A stretch of DNA of 64,000 bases from Balanoglossus misakiensis (Eukaryota; Hemichordata). Shown one piece after another: positions 39,524 to 53,600 of the stretch. The stretch is from NCBI GenBank assembly GCA_040954595.2, contig CM082587.2, forward strand, positions 3,100,001 to 3,164,000. The letters are read 5' to 3'. Each line of letters starts with the position of its first letter. Within the stretch, counting starts at the first letter, position 1. The notes under the pieces were generated by a model. It saw only the letters and a program-made list of their open reading frames with translations. It made no database searches and had not been told where the DNA came from. Made by a program: the position numbers and the translations under genes.

Positions 39524-42500
39524 TCAGTGTTCTGGGGCACTACCACTGTAGTGTTCACCGCTGCTTATCCTGCTGTCCATGTCTTCTATTCTACTGTTGT
39601 GTCTCCCGACTGAATCTATGAACTGATTCATTCTGGAATCCAATGGTCTGCCAACTCGGTTCACATCTCCTGTTTAGAGAGACAGAAAAAATACATGCAC
39701 ATGAAATAATCAAATGAGTTGAGCAGGTTAGATCACAGTAGTCTTGATTTTTTCAAAACACCCACGTCGATTAGACGTGTTCCAAAAGTAGGATCACCGT
39801 AAATGTTAGATTAGTAAAAACCAACCCAGATTTATAGCTCATTCTCAGTTGGAACTCACCAAGCAAGCTTCCATCTCTGTCCAAAAGAACCCTGCCATTC
39901 ACACTGCTGTCTAGATGATCGGTGGTTATGGGACCGCCGGATCCAGTCAGCCTCTCCAACGACCTCGACCTTGTGGGTCTCTTGGCTGCATAACCGTGCC
40001 TCCTATTGGACGGTGATGTGGGCGAGGTATCCTGTGAAAAGACAAAGTAGGTGGGGGGGGGGGGGGGGGGTTGTTTTAGATAAGAAATTTTCAAAAGAAA
40101 TAAAGATATTTTCTAGAAATGACACCACACTACTACCGATAAGTAAAAGTGGAAATAACTGACACTAAGCACTCAGATTTTCTTAGAACCCCTCTGCCAG
40201 CAAGCACATCCAGCAGTGAATTATAGACTCAGAATTGGCCGGTTCTAATACAGATCTAATCAGCTTTCTCACCATGGGCAAGTGTCCAACACCGTCATCT
40301 TGACTAGGCGAATCGTGAAGCGATGGCATCACCAACTCGCTGGCCGATGACGTGCTCCACGAGCGGGTCCTGTCGTCCGCTCCGTTCAGCCCCGAGTAGT
40401 GGTCGCCGCCACTCCTCGATCCGGTAAACTTTCCCGGCGAAACCAGCGCACTTTTCAACGCCACCTCGGACTTGCTCCAGTAGTCGCTGTCTTTGACGTC
40501 CGACAGCCCGTTGACCCCGTCCAACCGGCTTGCCGTGCTCATGGACGAGTACGACCGGGAGTTGGAAGTGACCAGGTCTTCCAGGTTCTCCAGTTTCTTC
40601 TTCAGGTTCCGGAGGGTGGATTCCGACTTGCGGCGCACGTCCTCCAGAATGCCGGCCTTGTTGGAGAAATGCTGGCGCAGCTTCAGCTGGAGGACAAAAG
40701 AACAGAACGAACCATCTTCAGCTTTAAACTAAAGCTATCAATCTGTATCTGGGTTTTCTGGTGTGAGCAAATCTTACAAAGTCTGGGAGTTGTGTAACAG
40801 CATTTTGCTGAGTACACTGTCCCATTTCTTTAACTAACTGTACAATTTGGAATATTGAAGCAAACCCATTCAAGTTATCATAACTCCAAAATTTATCAGT
40901 TCACAAACCTCCCCAATTACACATGTGTGCACAATGTTTTGTGCCAAGCTCGTAAACTGTCTCACTTACTTTCAGTTGGTCTTGTTCTTGTGTTAGTTTC
41001 TCATGCATGGCTTCACTTCGCCACGACAGATCTTCCAGCGGTGTGGAGTGTGGTCTTTGTGGGTCTGTGTCTCTCTCTGGTAGATGTTCGAGTCTGGACT
41101 GTTGGCAAGGTACATGTATATTAGAATTTACACACAGTGGATAGTGTGTTGCTTTGATGAGGGGGTTTCTTTCATTCCTGGATGTATTTGTGGAGGACGC
41201 ACAAAAAAAAGCCGTGAAATTTCATGGGATCAAAGTCAGTCACATCAACAAATGAAGTTCACTCATGCATACAGGGTTTCATATGCTCAAAGTCACTCAA
41301 AATTCCAGGAGTTTTTTTCAGGGGGATTTTCTGAGTGCTTTTAGAGGTCAAAGAAATGCTACTGGTATTTAAGTGATCGTTTGACATTTCACGATAGCAC
41401 TTAGCGGCAAAATCAATGTTCCAGAACTTTCCATTCCCAAGTTTAATTTCTCCTGACTTTCATGAGTGGTTTCAAATTCCGGGATTTTCCAGGCGGGCAC
41501 AAACCCTTGAGATAGGCTTGAAGGGAAACATAAGACAAATGACATCAGAACCTGGCTGCAACACAAACCCTCAATGTCAAACTTACAGCCTTCAAATTGT
41601 GGTGAAAGACATCCAGTTGCAGATTCAATTTCTCCTTCTGGGAGTGTAGCTGCTCCAGTTCGTCCAACACTTCCATTCTGGACATCTCCAGATCTTTGAG
41701 ACCATCCTGCACTTCGTTCTTGATGTCCGACTTCAAGGCTTTAATGGAGCTTTGCAAGCGCTGCTCCCTTTCATCAAAATCAGCCTGTGATCGTAACTAC
41801 ATCGTGAAAAAACACAACAAACTTAAAATTTGAGACTGTCTTTCCCTAATTACTTGTACACAAACGTAAATTTGATGAAAATAAAAAATAGCAGAATCAG
41901 GCTTTCTAGCAATTCTCAATATGCAATTCTCAGGTGAAGACAAATTCCATGTTCTCATTGTGTGTGTATACTATACATCATTATACCCTGCAAAATATAT
42001 TTTTTCCCCCCACAGGACATCGATACACATTTGAAACAAGTCCACTCCCTGGGGACACAGTGCAGAAAGATGCTGGCTGTTTTAGAATAAGTGGGCACTT
42101 TCCAGTATTTGTTCCCCCGCCTGGTTGTATAGACAACTGTCACGAGTGGATTTCAGTTTGATCGATGGGGTGCAATTTTCTGTGTGCATTGCACCATGTT
42201 TTGTGACGGTGTATTTTTTACATCAAAAGTGCATTCATCATAATTTACATGTGTGTGACAGCTTTGTTTTTCTTGACCTGGTTGTTCAATCAACTACACA
42301 GATGCGGGGAGTACATTCGAGGGCACTGGCCAATCCAAAAACATAAAGACTTGAATTTTATTTGTTTCAGGTGACAAATCTCCAATGAAAATGTTCAAAT
42401 CTGCGATATCTACAGACACTACCAGGGTCTATCAGAAACAAAAGGGAAAAGATAGATTTTATTTAATGCAGCAATTTCTGTTGTAGTGAATTAGATTGTC

Positions 42501-45500
42501 ATCAAAGTGAACAGCTGAGGCACAGTGTGATAATGGACCAATCGCAGAAACCGGTAGAAACAATGGAAAATCTATTCTGGTTTTGCTGTAAAACATGATG
42601 AGAGAGACTTAAAAATAGGTCTTTGTACTGTAGCTGCGACGCATGGATATTGGCCAATTTGAATTTTACGCGGATATCATTTCTCGTGTCTGTCATCAAT
42701 CACTCAGGCAACAACTTGGAAATAATGAGACAATAAATGATACATCAGGGAATGTAGGCCGCATGATTTCCAGGTTGTACTCAAGAGTCCATGGCAAGGT
42801 CAATTTGATTAAATCTAGCTGTAATGCAATACATTTACATGATAAAACGTTTGGGGACTGTCGCTGTAAGTTCACAGCGAGGTCACAGCGAGGTCACGGC
42901 AGGGGAAAGTGTATCATGACCAGGGGCGACTATTGCAGTCAGTCGCCTGGGCGGTTAACTTGACAGCTGTGAGACAGTGACAAAGAAAACTAGTAAACAT
43001 ATAACGAGACTGGCTTGGCCAATGTCCAACGAGAGGGGAGGGGGTCCCCAAACTGGCCCTAGAAGGTGATTAGCACGGGGAGCTGGGGAGGGGAGAGGAC
43101 AGCATCAGAACAGAGTCCTAAAAAGCCAATAATCATCAGTCAAACAGAACACTACTCTCCAAATGATAAATTTTCGACAAGTAATGAAACAGTGGCCACA
43201 TTTTTTTTACCATTCTTTGCTTTGCTGACACAAAATATCTTCACTTTGTACGTGCACAGTGAACTGTGACAATTTCCAATTTCAGAAATCGGTCAACTGT
43301 AAATTGCTTTGTTCATCAGATTCAAAATCCGCCCCATCGCCAAAGAGATTTATTTTCATTTTTTACGACTCGATACACATCTTTGCATTTTGCACATGCA
43401 CAGCACAATGCCTAATGAAACTTTTCTCAGAATCTTATATATTGCTGCAGGTCACAGTCTGCAGATGGTAAATGCTCACCACTACTTCTCATTTTTGGAA
43501 AATGAGTGATGCTGTAGAGCACAGCTCACACCCGACCTTTTCCTGAACCCCCCCCCCCCCTTCCCGACCCAAATAGCTACCCTCATCTCTGCTGTCCCTT
43601 TTTTGAACTCAACATCAAAACCTTTCTACACACTTCCCAACAGAACCATTTCAAAACCTGCAAATGCTAGCATTATGCCTATTTGCGGACTTTTGTTTCG
43701 ACGGCTGTTACGAGCCCAGACTTCAATTCAAACTCGGTGGCACATGCATGTGTGGTACAAAGGACTGCCAAGATTAGAACACTGCAGGCAAACAGGCTTT
43801 TCAACATCACACACCATCAGTCACACCTCTATACAACATGATTTCAAACTGACCCTGATGTACTTTTCCCCCCAAGTCAGCTACCTCTGGGTGAACTCTC
43901 ACTCTCTGCAGTGTCACCAAAACCCACTTATCTCACCATCAAATAGAACACAAACTCGTGTGTCCTATTTTTCTGTAAAAACTATATGCAAACAATTTAT
44001 GATACCCTAATACTTAATTTATCAGTGTTAAAAATAAATTTGATGGCGAACATTCCCAGGTACCTACAAATGAAATGTTTAATGTAACTGGACTGACAAG
44101 TCCATAAAAAAAATGAACAAAGAAACTGCCTCGAAAACGCAACTTTGCTTTTTAGGAGGACAGATAGCGAGATACATAGACAGACAGACACACAGAAAGA
44201 TAGACAGATCGACAGCCAGTCAAATATAGAATCACCCACCTGTTTCTTGACTTGTAAATACTCTTGTCGGATGGAGTTCAATTCTTCGCTCAGTCTGTTT
44301 GCACGGGAGCAATGGTCGTGCGCTGTCGATTCCAAATTCTGTATTTCGCTCGTTAAGCCATTCCTCTCCTGATCAAAATCCTGTGATAAATTGAAATATC
44401 ACATTAAAACTGTCCCAGTTGTAAGGTTTTTATAGTGTGTGACCGCCGGTAGTGTAGAGAATGGTGTTGATTCTAAAACATAGACTCACTGTGTATGCCT
44501 TCTCCAGCTGTTCTCTGGCTGATGTCAGTTCCATTTTCAGTTCTGCTATCTGACGTTCGCACTCTTGTTTATCCTAAATGTAGAGAATAATGATTGTTTA
44601 AATTAGTGTTTCATTTGTGAACCCTCCCCAATTAACACACAACACATACATACATATAACATAGGTTTACGCCCAACACTTACATTTCTTAGTGTCTGAA
44701 TCTCATTGTGTGTAAAGTTCAGGGTTTCTGCCAGCTGACTTTTTTCTTCTTCCCTTTCCTTGAGACCTCTCTCTAACGTTGTGATCTGTTCGCCTGGAAA
44801 AGTTAACAGAAAAGATTCATTGGACTGAGAAAAGGCGTTAGGTAGTGCATGGTTTTCACATTAGGATAGGCTGGCTAGTGGGGTGATAATGTTGTGCTTT
44901 TACTCACCGAGAAGTCCAACCTTGTCTTCGAGCGACTGGTATTTCTCCTTGGTGAGTTGTAGTTTTTCCATCTCTCTCTTGACGTTGTGAAGTTTGGCCG
45001 TGGTCTGGTCCAGCTCATCGCGTTTGCTCTGGATGTCTGCGTTCACTGTCTCCAGCTCCACGTTCAAGTTTGCTATCAACTGTGGATGTTATAAAACCCA
45101 GTTTAATGTGATTTAATTTGCAGCCTAACTGCTGTGCCTTGGACGTGACAAGGAGTGAATGAGAAACTTCAAAGAAGAGAAAGATGGCAATACATGATTC
45201 TAATTCCATGACTTTCGACCGAACAGGAAAAGAAAATTGAAATGATCTGCAGTATTTACCCGGTTCTGCTTGATCTCTTCCCTTTCAATCTCCGAGTGTA
45301 GTCGCTGCAGCGCCCTCTTTCGTTCATCCAGCTGGAGCGTGTTTTCGTCGATCTCTTTGAGGAGCGTGTGCAGTTCCTCTTGTTTCCTCTTCTCAAGCGC
45401 CACGCTTTCGTTCAGGTTCTCTTTACTCTTGTCAATCATCGACTGAAGTCTGTCCAACTCGCCGGCTGTCTCGCTCTTTCTTTTCACCGAATCTCGAAGT

Positions 45501-48500
45501 TCCTGACATCAGAATCAAAAGGCAGTTGCATATTTTGTTATGAATCAACTAGGAACTTTTGTCCACGTGTATGTCTCATCATGTAATTAAATAATTACAG
45601 CACCATGACTGGGGCTTAAAAGTTCCTCTATTTTGACAAGGTATCTTAAAAGAAGTAGAAATCAAGCATGAACTCTACTGCTTACCTGTTCAAGGTTGAA
45701 TTTTTGTTCTTGTGCTTCTGTGATATGTCGTTTGACGCCCTTGAGTTCATTCTTGTTTTCTGGCATGAGAAAAACAAAGGTGAAAGAATCACACTTTCTG
45801 GTCTTGAGAGGGCTCCCTTCCATAACAATGGTCAGGCAAATGTTATACATATACATGTATCTCAAAGATTGCAAATAAAATCTGTAGGAATCAAAGAAAT
45901 GGTTCAATGCACTGCGATTGTTTGCTTACAATTACTTGAAAGTGTTACTTATTTGATACCTTTGATTTGTTGCTTCAGTTGTTGGACATCTTTTTGAACG
46001 GACATTTTCTGGTTTGAGGTTTCCTCAAGCTCTTTTTCCATCTGAACAATTTCTTGGCTCATCTTTTCAAGTTTGGTTTGGGCTCTGTGAATGTCGTCTT
46101 CAACATCCGTCTGTCTCCTATTACAATTTACACATACAGCAAGACAATGACCATGAAATAAAATTCCAAAATACATCCCGTTTCTGACAAACAAACATTC
46201 AAAGTGGGATAAAAAAATCAAAATGGCGCCCTTACTTTTTCAGTTGCGAAATCTTGTTCTCCAGACTGCTACAGTTGCTATCTAACAATTCCTTCTCTTT
46301 GCTCAGTGTTTCTATGTTGTCATGTATGAGTTTTCTCTCGGCTCCCAGTCTTTCTGCGTCTGCTTTCTCCTTTTCCACGATCTGTTTGGTCCGTTCCAGT
46401 TCCGTTCTCTTACGTTGAGCTTCAGTCTCTAGTTTTTCTAACTCTGATTTTTCCTGTGAAGAGTTGGGAAAGTATAATGAACCAGGCAGTTCAGCTTCTG
46501 TAGAAAGCAGGCAGTTCAGTTAATTCTGCGCGAAGAACACACTTCACACGAACAGAAAAACACATTCAAAAGCAATTACCTCAATCACAGCAAGCTGCGT
46601 CTTCTCCAGAGCCGACATCTTTTCGTTGTGTTGCTGTTTCAGTGCCTCCAACTCGGTCTTCTCCAGCTGCAGCATCTCCAGCACGTGCTTGAGTTCCGTC
46701 TTGTGCTTGTTGACGTTGGAGATGAGGTGCTGCAACGTCTCATCTTCCTGCTCAGTGCTGTCGCGAAGTTTGATCAGCTGTGTCTTCTTCTCGCTGACGG
46801 CCACGTCCAGCTCGTCCCTCTGGGCCGTCAGTTCCTCCAAGGCACTTTGTACTTTCTGATTGTGACAAAAGCGTAAAAAAATATTTTATCACATTATGCT
46901 ACAGATGAAATGTTATCCCCACAAACTTTCGCCAAAAACAAACAATTTCCATCCTTTGTCATTCATAGTTTTTTATTCTTAACAGACCTCCCTCTCTGTC
47001 GCAATGACGCAAAAGACACACCACATGCTGAATGATATCTCACCCTGATATCTCTGTGTTTCTTGCTGACGTCTGTGTCGTTGTCTGTCAGCACAGCCGT
47101 CAACTCCACCTTCTTCTTCTCAACACTCTCCAGCAGGTGTTCAAGTTCCGCTTTCCGTTGGCTGATCTCCCGGTCGATGTCTTCAAGAACACCTCGCTGG
47201 AATGTCAAATACGAAACACTCTTATCGTAAAAATGCACAGTCCACTGGTGAGCAGATCACATCATTTTCAACTATCAAGTTATTTTTGATGTACATTTAC
47301 TCTCCTACTGTGTTAGATAGCTAGACCTTCAGAAGTTTGTGAGAAAAAGTTACCTTTTGTAGTAGGTCCCTGTCTTCACCCAAGACAAGCTCTGTCTGTA
47401 ACCTGTCCAGTCTGGAAGCAAAAACAAAGTTCCGACAGTGATAAGACATGTTTAACATGACATGACATGACTAAAGTTCTTCCCCATGTGTACATAACTC
47501 CATGATATGAACCGCATGCCAACAGTTGGATCCAAACCTATTTTACATGCCCACGACCATGTTGAATATCTCATGCAGTAATTTATTCACCCTCCAAAGA
47601 TGACACTCCCACAGACTGATGCTAAAACAACCTGCTTTTATAGCATCTGCTCCATCTACTAAACCCAGTCACCAAGTGAGTTTTGATCCAAACCACGGGT
47701 GAGATGGACAGTATCAGGATGGTTTCCCCCTGGAGATTTCCCACCACAACAGAGGTTAGGACATGAGCTGTGTCTGGTGGGAAAACGCCCAGGGGGTGAC
47801 TGTCCTAGAGCCAGGTGGATACCACTGACAAGAACAAGACACTACAGAACACCAACAGAGGAAAACACAAGAGTGACACAGAACACAGAAAAGATATAAA
47901 TTATAGAAGTCTAATAGATAAACTAATAAAAATTTCATTTACCAATTTTGGTATAGGTAACAGTGGAGCTCGTTTATGAGTGTTGACAAGAAGAAGGTTT
48001 GGCTAATATCTACCTGCGGCGCCTATGACTTTTACATCATTACCATTGCCATAACAGAGGGGGAAAAACAAAGCAACGACAAGAACATTGAGAAACGCAC
48101 ATGTAACAGATGCAGATTCAGGGCTTTCAAGTTTCCCATACCATTTTTTATAATCATATACTAACCAACTTACTGTGTATAACAGTTAGGCTTGATTCTG
48201 TGGGTCTCAAAGTGTACAGAGAAATCTTCTGTATGTAGTACGGAATTTTCATATGTCTTATTTCTCAGATATCAAATTGAGATGAATCTGACACTGGTAC
48301 AACACACTGTACGATAACAAGAGGGCAGGGACTGGGAATGACACAGTATTGGTAACAACTAAACAACAGATCAGGGAAACGGGTGAGATAAAGATGTGAT
48401 TCTTGACTCACCCAGAGGCACCCTGTGATCTTCTCTGATCTAAATCCCTAAAGTCTGCATTCCGGCTTGCGATAATCCTATTAATCTCCCTAATCTCATC

Positions 48501-50654
48501 CTCTCTCTTCATCTTCAGCTGTTCCATTTCCTTGACGTCCGCCTTCAAGGAACCGAGCTCATCCTCCGCCCGGACGAGATGCTCAGCGGTCTCTTGCGCT
48601 CGTTTTTCAATCTCCTCCGCGTCCTGTTGCGTGATTGTAAATTTCTCGACAGCTTCGTCATATCTTGAAATCGTTTCCTTGGCCTGGAACACAAACAAGT
48701 AGTTAATTGTTACAGGAGGTGGTGTCAAGCGCCCCCATTAGTTGACAAATGATCACTGCATGCAAATATTGTTCTCGTATCCAAGCTTTAAACCAGAATC
48801 AATGTCAATATCTCCATCAGTTATTTGTAAATAGTTCAGATTTCTAATTAACAAATATTTTACGTAGTCCACTTATAACCTTTCACAAAAATTCCATCAT
48901 CCAAATGCTGTTTGCAAACAAAGACGATCATTTGTTCTATATAATAAAGATCTAGGTTTGTCTTTTCCAAACAGGGGTGGGCCAAGATGGAAAACAGGGA
49001 GGGGCTGAACTTTTTGTCAGAAGGAGTACCTTTTCTCTGGCCATGTTGAGATCGGACCTGCACTCAAACAGGAGTCTGTCGGCCTCTCTTAGCTCGGCTC
49101 TGCGTTTGGAGAGCGTCTTCTCCAGACAGTGGATCTCCTCCATGATCTCGCTCTTCCTGTGTGCCGATTGGCCGGCATCCTCCTCTGTCTCATCGCTGTA
49201 GTCGTCACCCTCAGCGTGGCGTCCTGGCTTGCTCGGTGGCAAGTCCCTGGATGCCATGAACGACAAAACAAGACGAAACACAAAACAAGACAAAAGAGGA
49301 CAAAAAGAGAAAAGAAGACACAGGCACAGAGAGAACAAAGAAGGAGAGACAAAAAAGAAAGACATGTTAGATAACTGTGTATAACTGAACATCATAATGT
49401 GGGATGCGTGAGTTATATAATGCTTTTAGTTAGGTATCAGTTGGTCTTTTGAATCAAGTCACCACCCCCGTGTGTCTTGTCACGATTGTTTGTTTTTAAA
49501 GTTCATATTGTCTGCTAAGTGGAAGTAGACAAGTAATGACAGTAGACAAATCTCATTTTTCGATCACTAATCTGCTGTCACATTATAAACTGTTGTTTTT
49601 CATGATTTTTATTCAACAAATTAAAAAAAGTGGGATTCACTTTCAAGTGTTTTCTTTATTCAATGCACTACAAAAAAGAACTGAACATTTTCACAAGTAC
49701 GCTGTACACAGTGTACATAGCAACAAGTCTCATTCAACAGCATGGTGTCACTGCAGCTGAACACAAAATCGTCTTCTCTCTTCAATGCACAGATCTGGTT
49801 GATATCTACCCATGCACGACTTTACCCAGAAAAAAATGTTAATATTCAAAAACACCATCCTCATCCCCTATTGGACGACACTCTGTCATGTGATGCCTGC
49901 TATCACCACCAGATATCATCCGGCTGATGTCTCGCAAGCCAATCCTGAAGCAATGAAAAATCAATCCAGATCAGTGCATTCTGGGATTGCACAAGTCACA
50001 TGACAGTCACATGGGTAGGTTCCACCAATGCCGACAACAAAATGGACAGCACACACACATTAAAGGCAGCAATGAGGAAGCAACAGACTGCTCCTTGCTT
50101 GAAGCGCAGCTATTGCTGAAAGCATTTGACGGTACATGTTATAAGAGCCCTGGGGAAAATGAAAAATATGGGATTTGGAGTACCTTCTTCTGGTTTCCTT
50201 TTCTCTGGAGGATTTTAATTCCTCCCTGTCTTTGTCTTTGGCTCGTTTAAGTCTTTGCAGTTCGTGCAAGGTATCGTCTTTGTCACGTTTTAATTCGGCA
50301 TCTTCGTCCTTCAGTCGGCGGAGGTTTGCTCTCTGTCGTTCGACGGCCAAGTCCAGGGCGTCCAACTCTTCCCGCTTTTCCTACGGAAAAAGGCAAGGAA
50401 ATACAGGGTACAGTGGTACTTTCTAAATACAAGTCAGTTTTACCTTAGTTTACAGCTAAGCTAGTATTGGCATTTTAACCAGCATTTGCCAAACTTAGGA
50501 CAAGACATCAATGGGAACATTAGCTTACTTCCAGCGCTTCTTCCAATCTCTCATGGACCAAGGAATCCGTACTTCCCGGACTGAAGCGACGCCTTCTCTT
50601 CTCCTTCTTCTTCTGTTTCTCCACAAGTTTATGAAGTCGGGCAACTTCATCCTC
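39524..50654 (-). CDS. CNTRL: CNTRL exons 24-43: second coiled coil and Ser-rich tail
   Basis: Exons 50529-50654, 50184-50380, 49030-49246, 48412-48683, 47354-47411, 47044-47196, 46580-46855, 46236-46453, 45960-46117, 45686-45759, 45260-45502, 44908-45079, 44684-44793, 44490-44573, 44240-44380, 41587-41784, 40970-41098, 40273-40686, 39860-40031, 39524-39669. The coiled coil covers about residues 1419-2400. Exon 26 carries the EKTLSKRRAELREADRLL signature. Exons 41-42 are rich in Ser, Asp and Arg (possible phosphoregulation), a tail longer than the human one. The gene stops at 39524-39526. Confidence 0.92.
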
Positions 50655-53600
50655 CTGTCAACAAACACATCATTCATCAAAACTTATGTTTTGCAGTATC
50701 CCATTTGCTTTGATTGCAGTCTGAGAAAAGTTATGTAGAAGTGAGTGAAGTATTCACAGGTCTGTGGTGGATAATATGTTGGCATGACCACTCACCAAGT
50801 CGTGATGTTCGGGGACGTTACAAAACAGCATGTCGGCCGGCAACTCGATCTGCCGGGGCAGGACCTGCTGCTGCTGCAGCTGTTCCGTGGAGGTCACGAT
50901 GACCGGTGCTGCAGCTGCAGGCGCTGCAGACGTTGCCAGTGGCACCGTCGCTGCAGGGTTGGCCGCCATGGCCGAAGCGGTGGGCGCGGGTACGAAGACT
51001 GCCTGCTGGGGGCCGCCAACGGGTGCTGCAGCCACTCCACTGCCTGCAGCAGAGCTGTAGCCTGGTGTACCTGGCTGTGGTGGTGGTGGTGCGTAGGGCA
51101 TGCTGGTAGACATGTCAAAGTCTGGAGGTGGTGGTGGCTGCGATGGTGCTTGGCCGTGGGAATACGGGGGACCATATGTGGCTGGTGGTGGCTGTGGACC
51201 AACAGGGCCTTGCCCTCCTGGGTACCCATACCCTGAAAAATGTAAAGATATACTTTCAAATCAGATTATCTGAAGGACGGCTAAATACATGATCCTTCAG
51301 GGTTCACACACTCAAAGTCATTACAATTCCAGGACTCCCAAGGGTTTTTGCGGGAGCTTACAAAAAACCAAACATGGTGGGTGCATCTAGGGTCACTCAC
51401 CTCTGTTGTCTGCTCTAGGGTAGTATCTGCCAGGGCTGCCATGGGGTGAGCTGTAATATCGGCCGTCATCCACCGGGAAATACTCTGGGATTGAAGAAGG
51501 TACAGGCATGGGGGCGGCCCTGTCATGTGGCTGTGGTGGTGGAGGCCAGTTGGACGATGGTGGTGTGTATTGGTACTGAAATGGAAAAAAATTGTCACTC
51601 CTGTATATCTGGCTAGAGTATTTTCATTCCTATCAATTTGAGAAAATTAAAATGAAAGCTAGTGAAAATATCGTTCATTCCGAGTCCATGTATGTATTTT
51701 ATGTGTGTGTGTGTTCATGTGAGTGTCTCTGTCTCTCTCTCTCTCTGTCTGTGCACCTGTATTCTGTCTCACCTCATCCACAACATCTCCGTAATGCACT
51801 CTCCTAGTTGACGGTCCTCTCGGCGTGACAATCTCTTCCACTTCACTGCCCTGCTGATACAGGGCTTCCTTCAGAGCGTCAATCTCATCTATCAGGGCTG
51901 CCATTTCTGGGTCGTCATCTGAAATTTCAAGAACAGAGACATTTTATTTGAAGGTGGACACTTTTGTCACCCCTAGATGACCCGGCATATAAATGGTATC
52001 ATTATTTAATGTGGTGATTTGTTTCTAGTTCCAGTAGTGTGAAAAAAACCCACACACCTGCATACTGAGGCCCTGCATAGCGATCCAGAAGCTCCTGTAG
52101 CCGAACGATCTCTGCTTGCTGCTCCTCTAGTTGGTCGTACAAGCCGTCAATCTCATCCTGTTGGGCCACTGTTTTGAGAGAATCCAGAGAGTCAGATAAG
52201 TATGCCATGGTCCACCGTTGGGCATATTTTTCAAAGCAAAAGGTCCCTAAAAAGTCTGGCAGCCCACACACCAGCTCTCCCTGTCCCCACCCTTAATACA
52301 ACAATCAATGGGTGACATTTCTTTCCATCTGTTATTATTATACACACGGTTATCTCATATTCTGAATGTGGCATAAGTCCCAATATTTACATAACAACAG
52401 TTTAACTATTTTCACGGTTATGCATACCAAGTCTCATTTGAGGAGGCGCTCATCATCATCCATAATTCAAACGAGTCCCAAACAATGACTACCAAAATAC
52501 ATGCAGAGTTTTTTATTATGCATATAATTTATAATCAGGCTCGTTATAAAAGAGTGAATCATGTTGCAGAACTGTACAAAGCGTGTGCTAGCCTGCCAAC
52601 AACTGTTGCACCATTCATATGCAAATTACTGGTGGGTCACAAGGATATGATATACATATATTACATGTTGATTAGGGCTATCAGATATATCTGCAGTTTA
52701 AACTTCAGAATACGTGAGAAAATAACACATGGCCATTCCCTTATCGTGTTTTGTTTAATGTCAACTATTAACAATTATTTGCTGGTAGGCACTTGCCCTA
52801 GATCAATTGCTATGGAAACATTCACATCTGGTCTATTAAAAAATAATTGTTTAACATCAAACTGATCGGAAAGTAGGGAGGGACAACTCATTAATTATTC
52901 ATCCCAAATATCATATCAACAGTGCACTTCATCACAATCAAGATGTTGCCATAGCAACAAAGCTGATCTACCTCTAAGTTTTGAATGTTTTACTTAATTT
53001 TTTTTATTAGACATTCGATTGATCAGATGTAAGGTATGCTTTCGGAATTTTGAGACTTTATACACACATATTATGAGATTGTAAAGATAGGAAGATGCCA
53101 TTGACAAGTTAGTTGAAGCCAGAAATTCCACTTGAGTCTGCGACATTGATGAGGGACACGCCAAAAATGGGACACGTATGATGAAATGCTGCGGTGTGTC
53201 AGACAAATTTGCATATTACAGACAACTAACAATCACAAATAACAAACACAATGTATTTTCTTAGGGAGATTTTTGCTAGACTGAAATTATTTTTGACAAT
53301 TAAATTCAGAAAAACCTTTTGATGTGTTTCAGGGTCACTCTTTCATGTTAGATCAAACCAGTCCTATTTATAGTAGTTTACTCAGACAGCTGACACACTG
53401 GATGAATAACGTCATACTACAGTTGAAATTTTCACAAAATCCTCATTCCACAGAACTGTACATCCAAGCAGCATTAGCAGAGACAAATATAGGAATATCC
53501 ATAAACTTTGCACCACAACATCTGAAAAGTCTATCCCATTTTTCAGCTGTGCAAATTAACAATATATCCATGGAAACTGGATAACCATCCTCCTCAGTAA

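Noticed and set aside
50784-51236. 150-codon plus-strand frame and an overlapping minus-strand His/Pro-rich frame
   Set aside because: Both are out-of-frame shadows of the GC-rich Pro-rich CNTRL exon 23.
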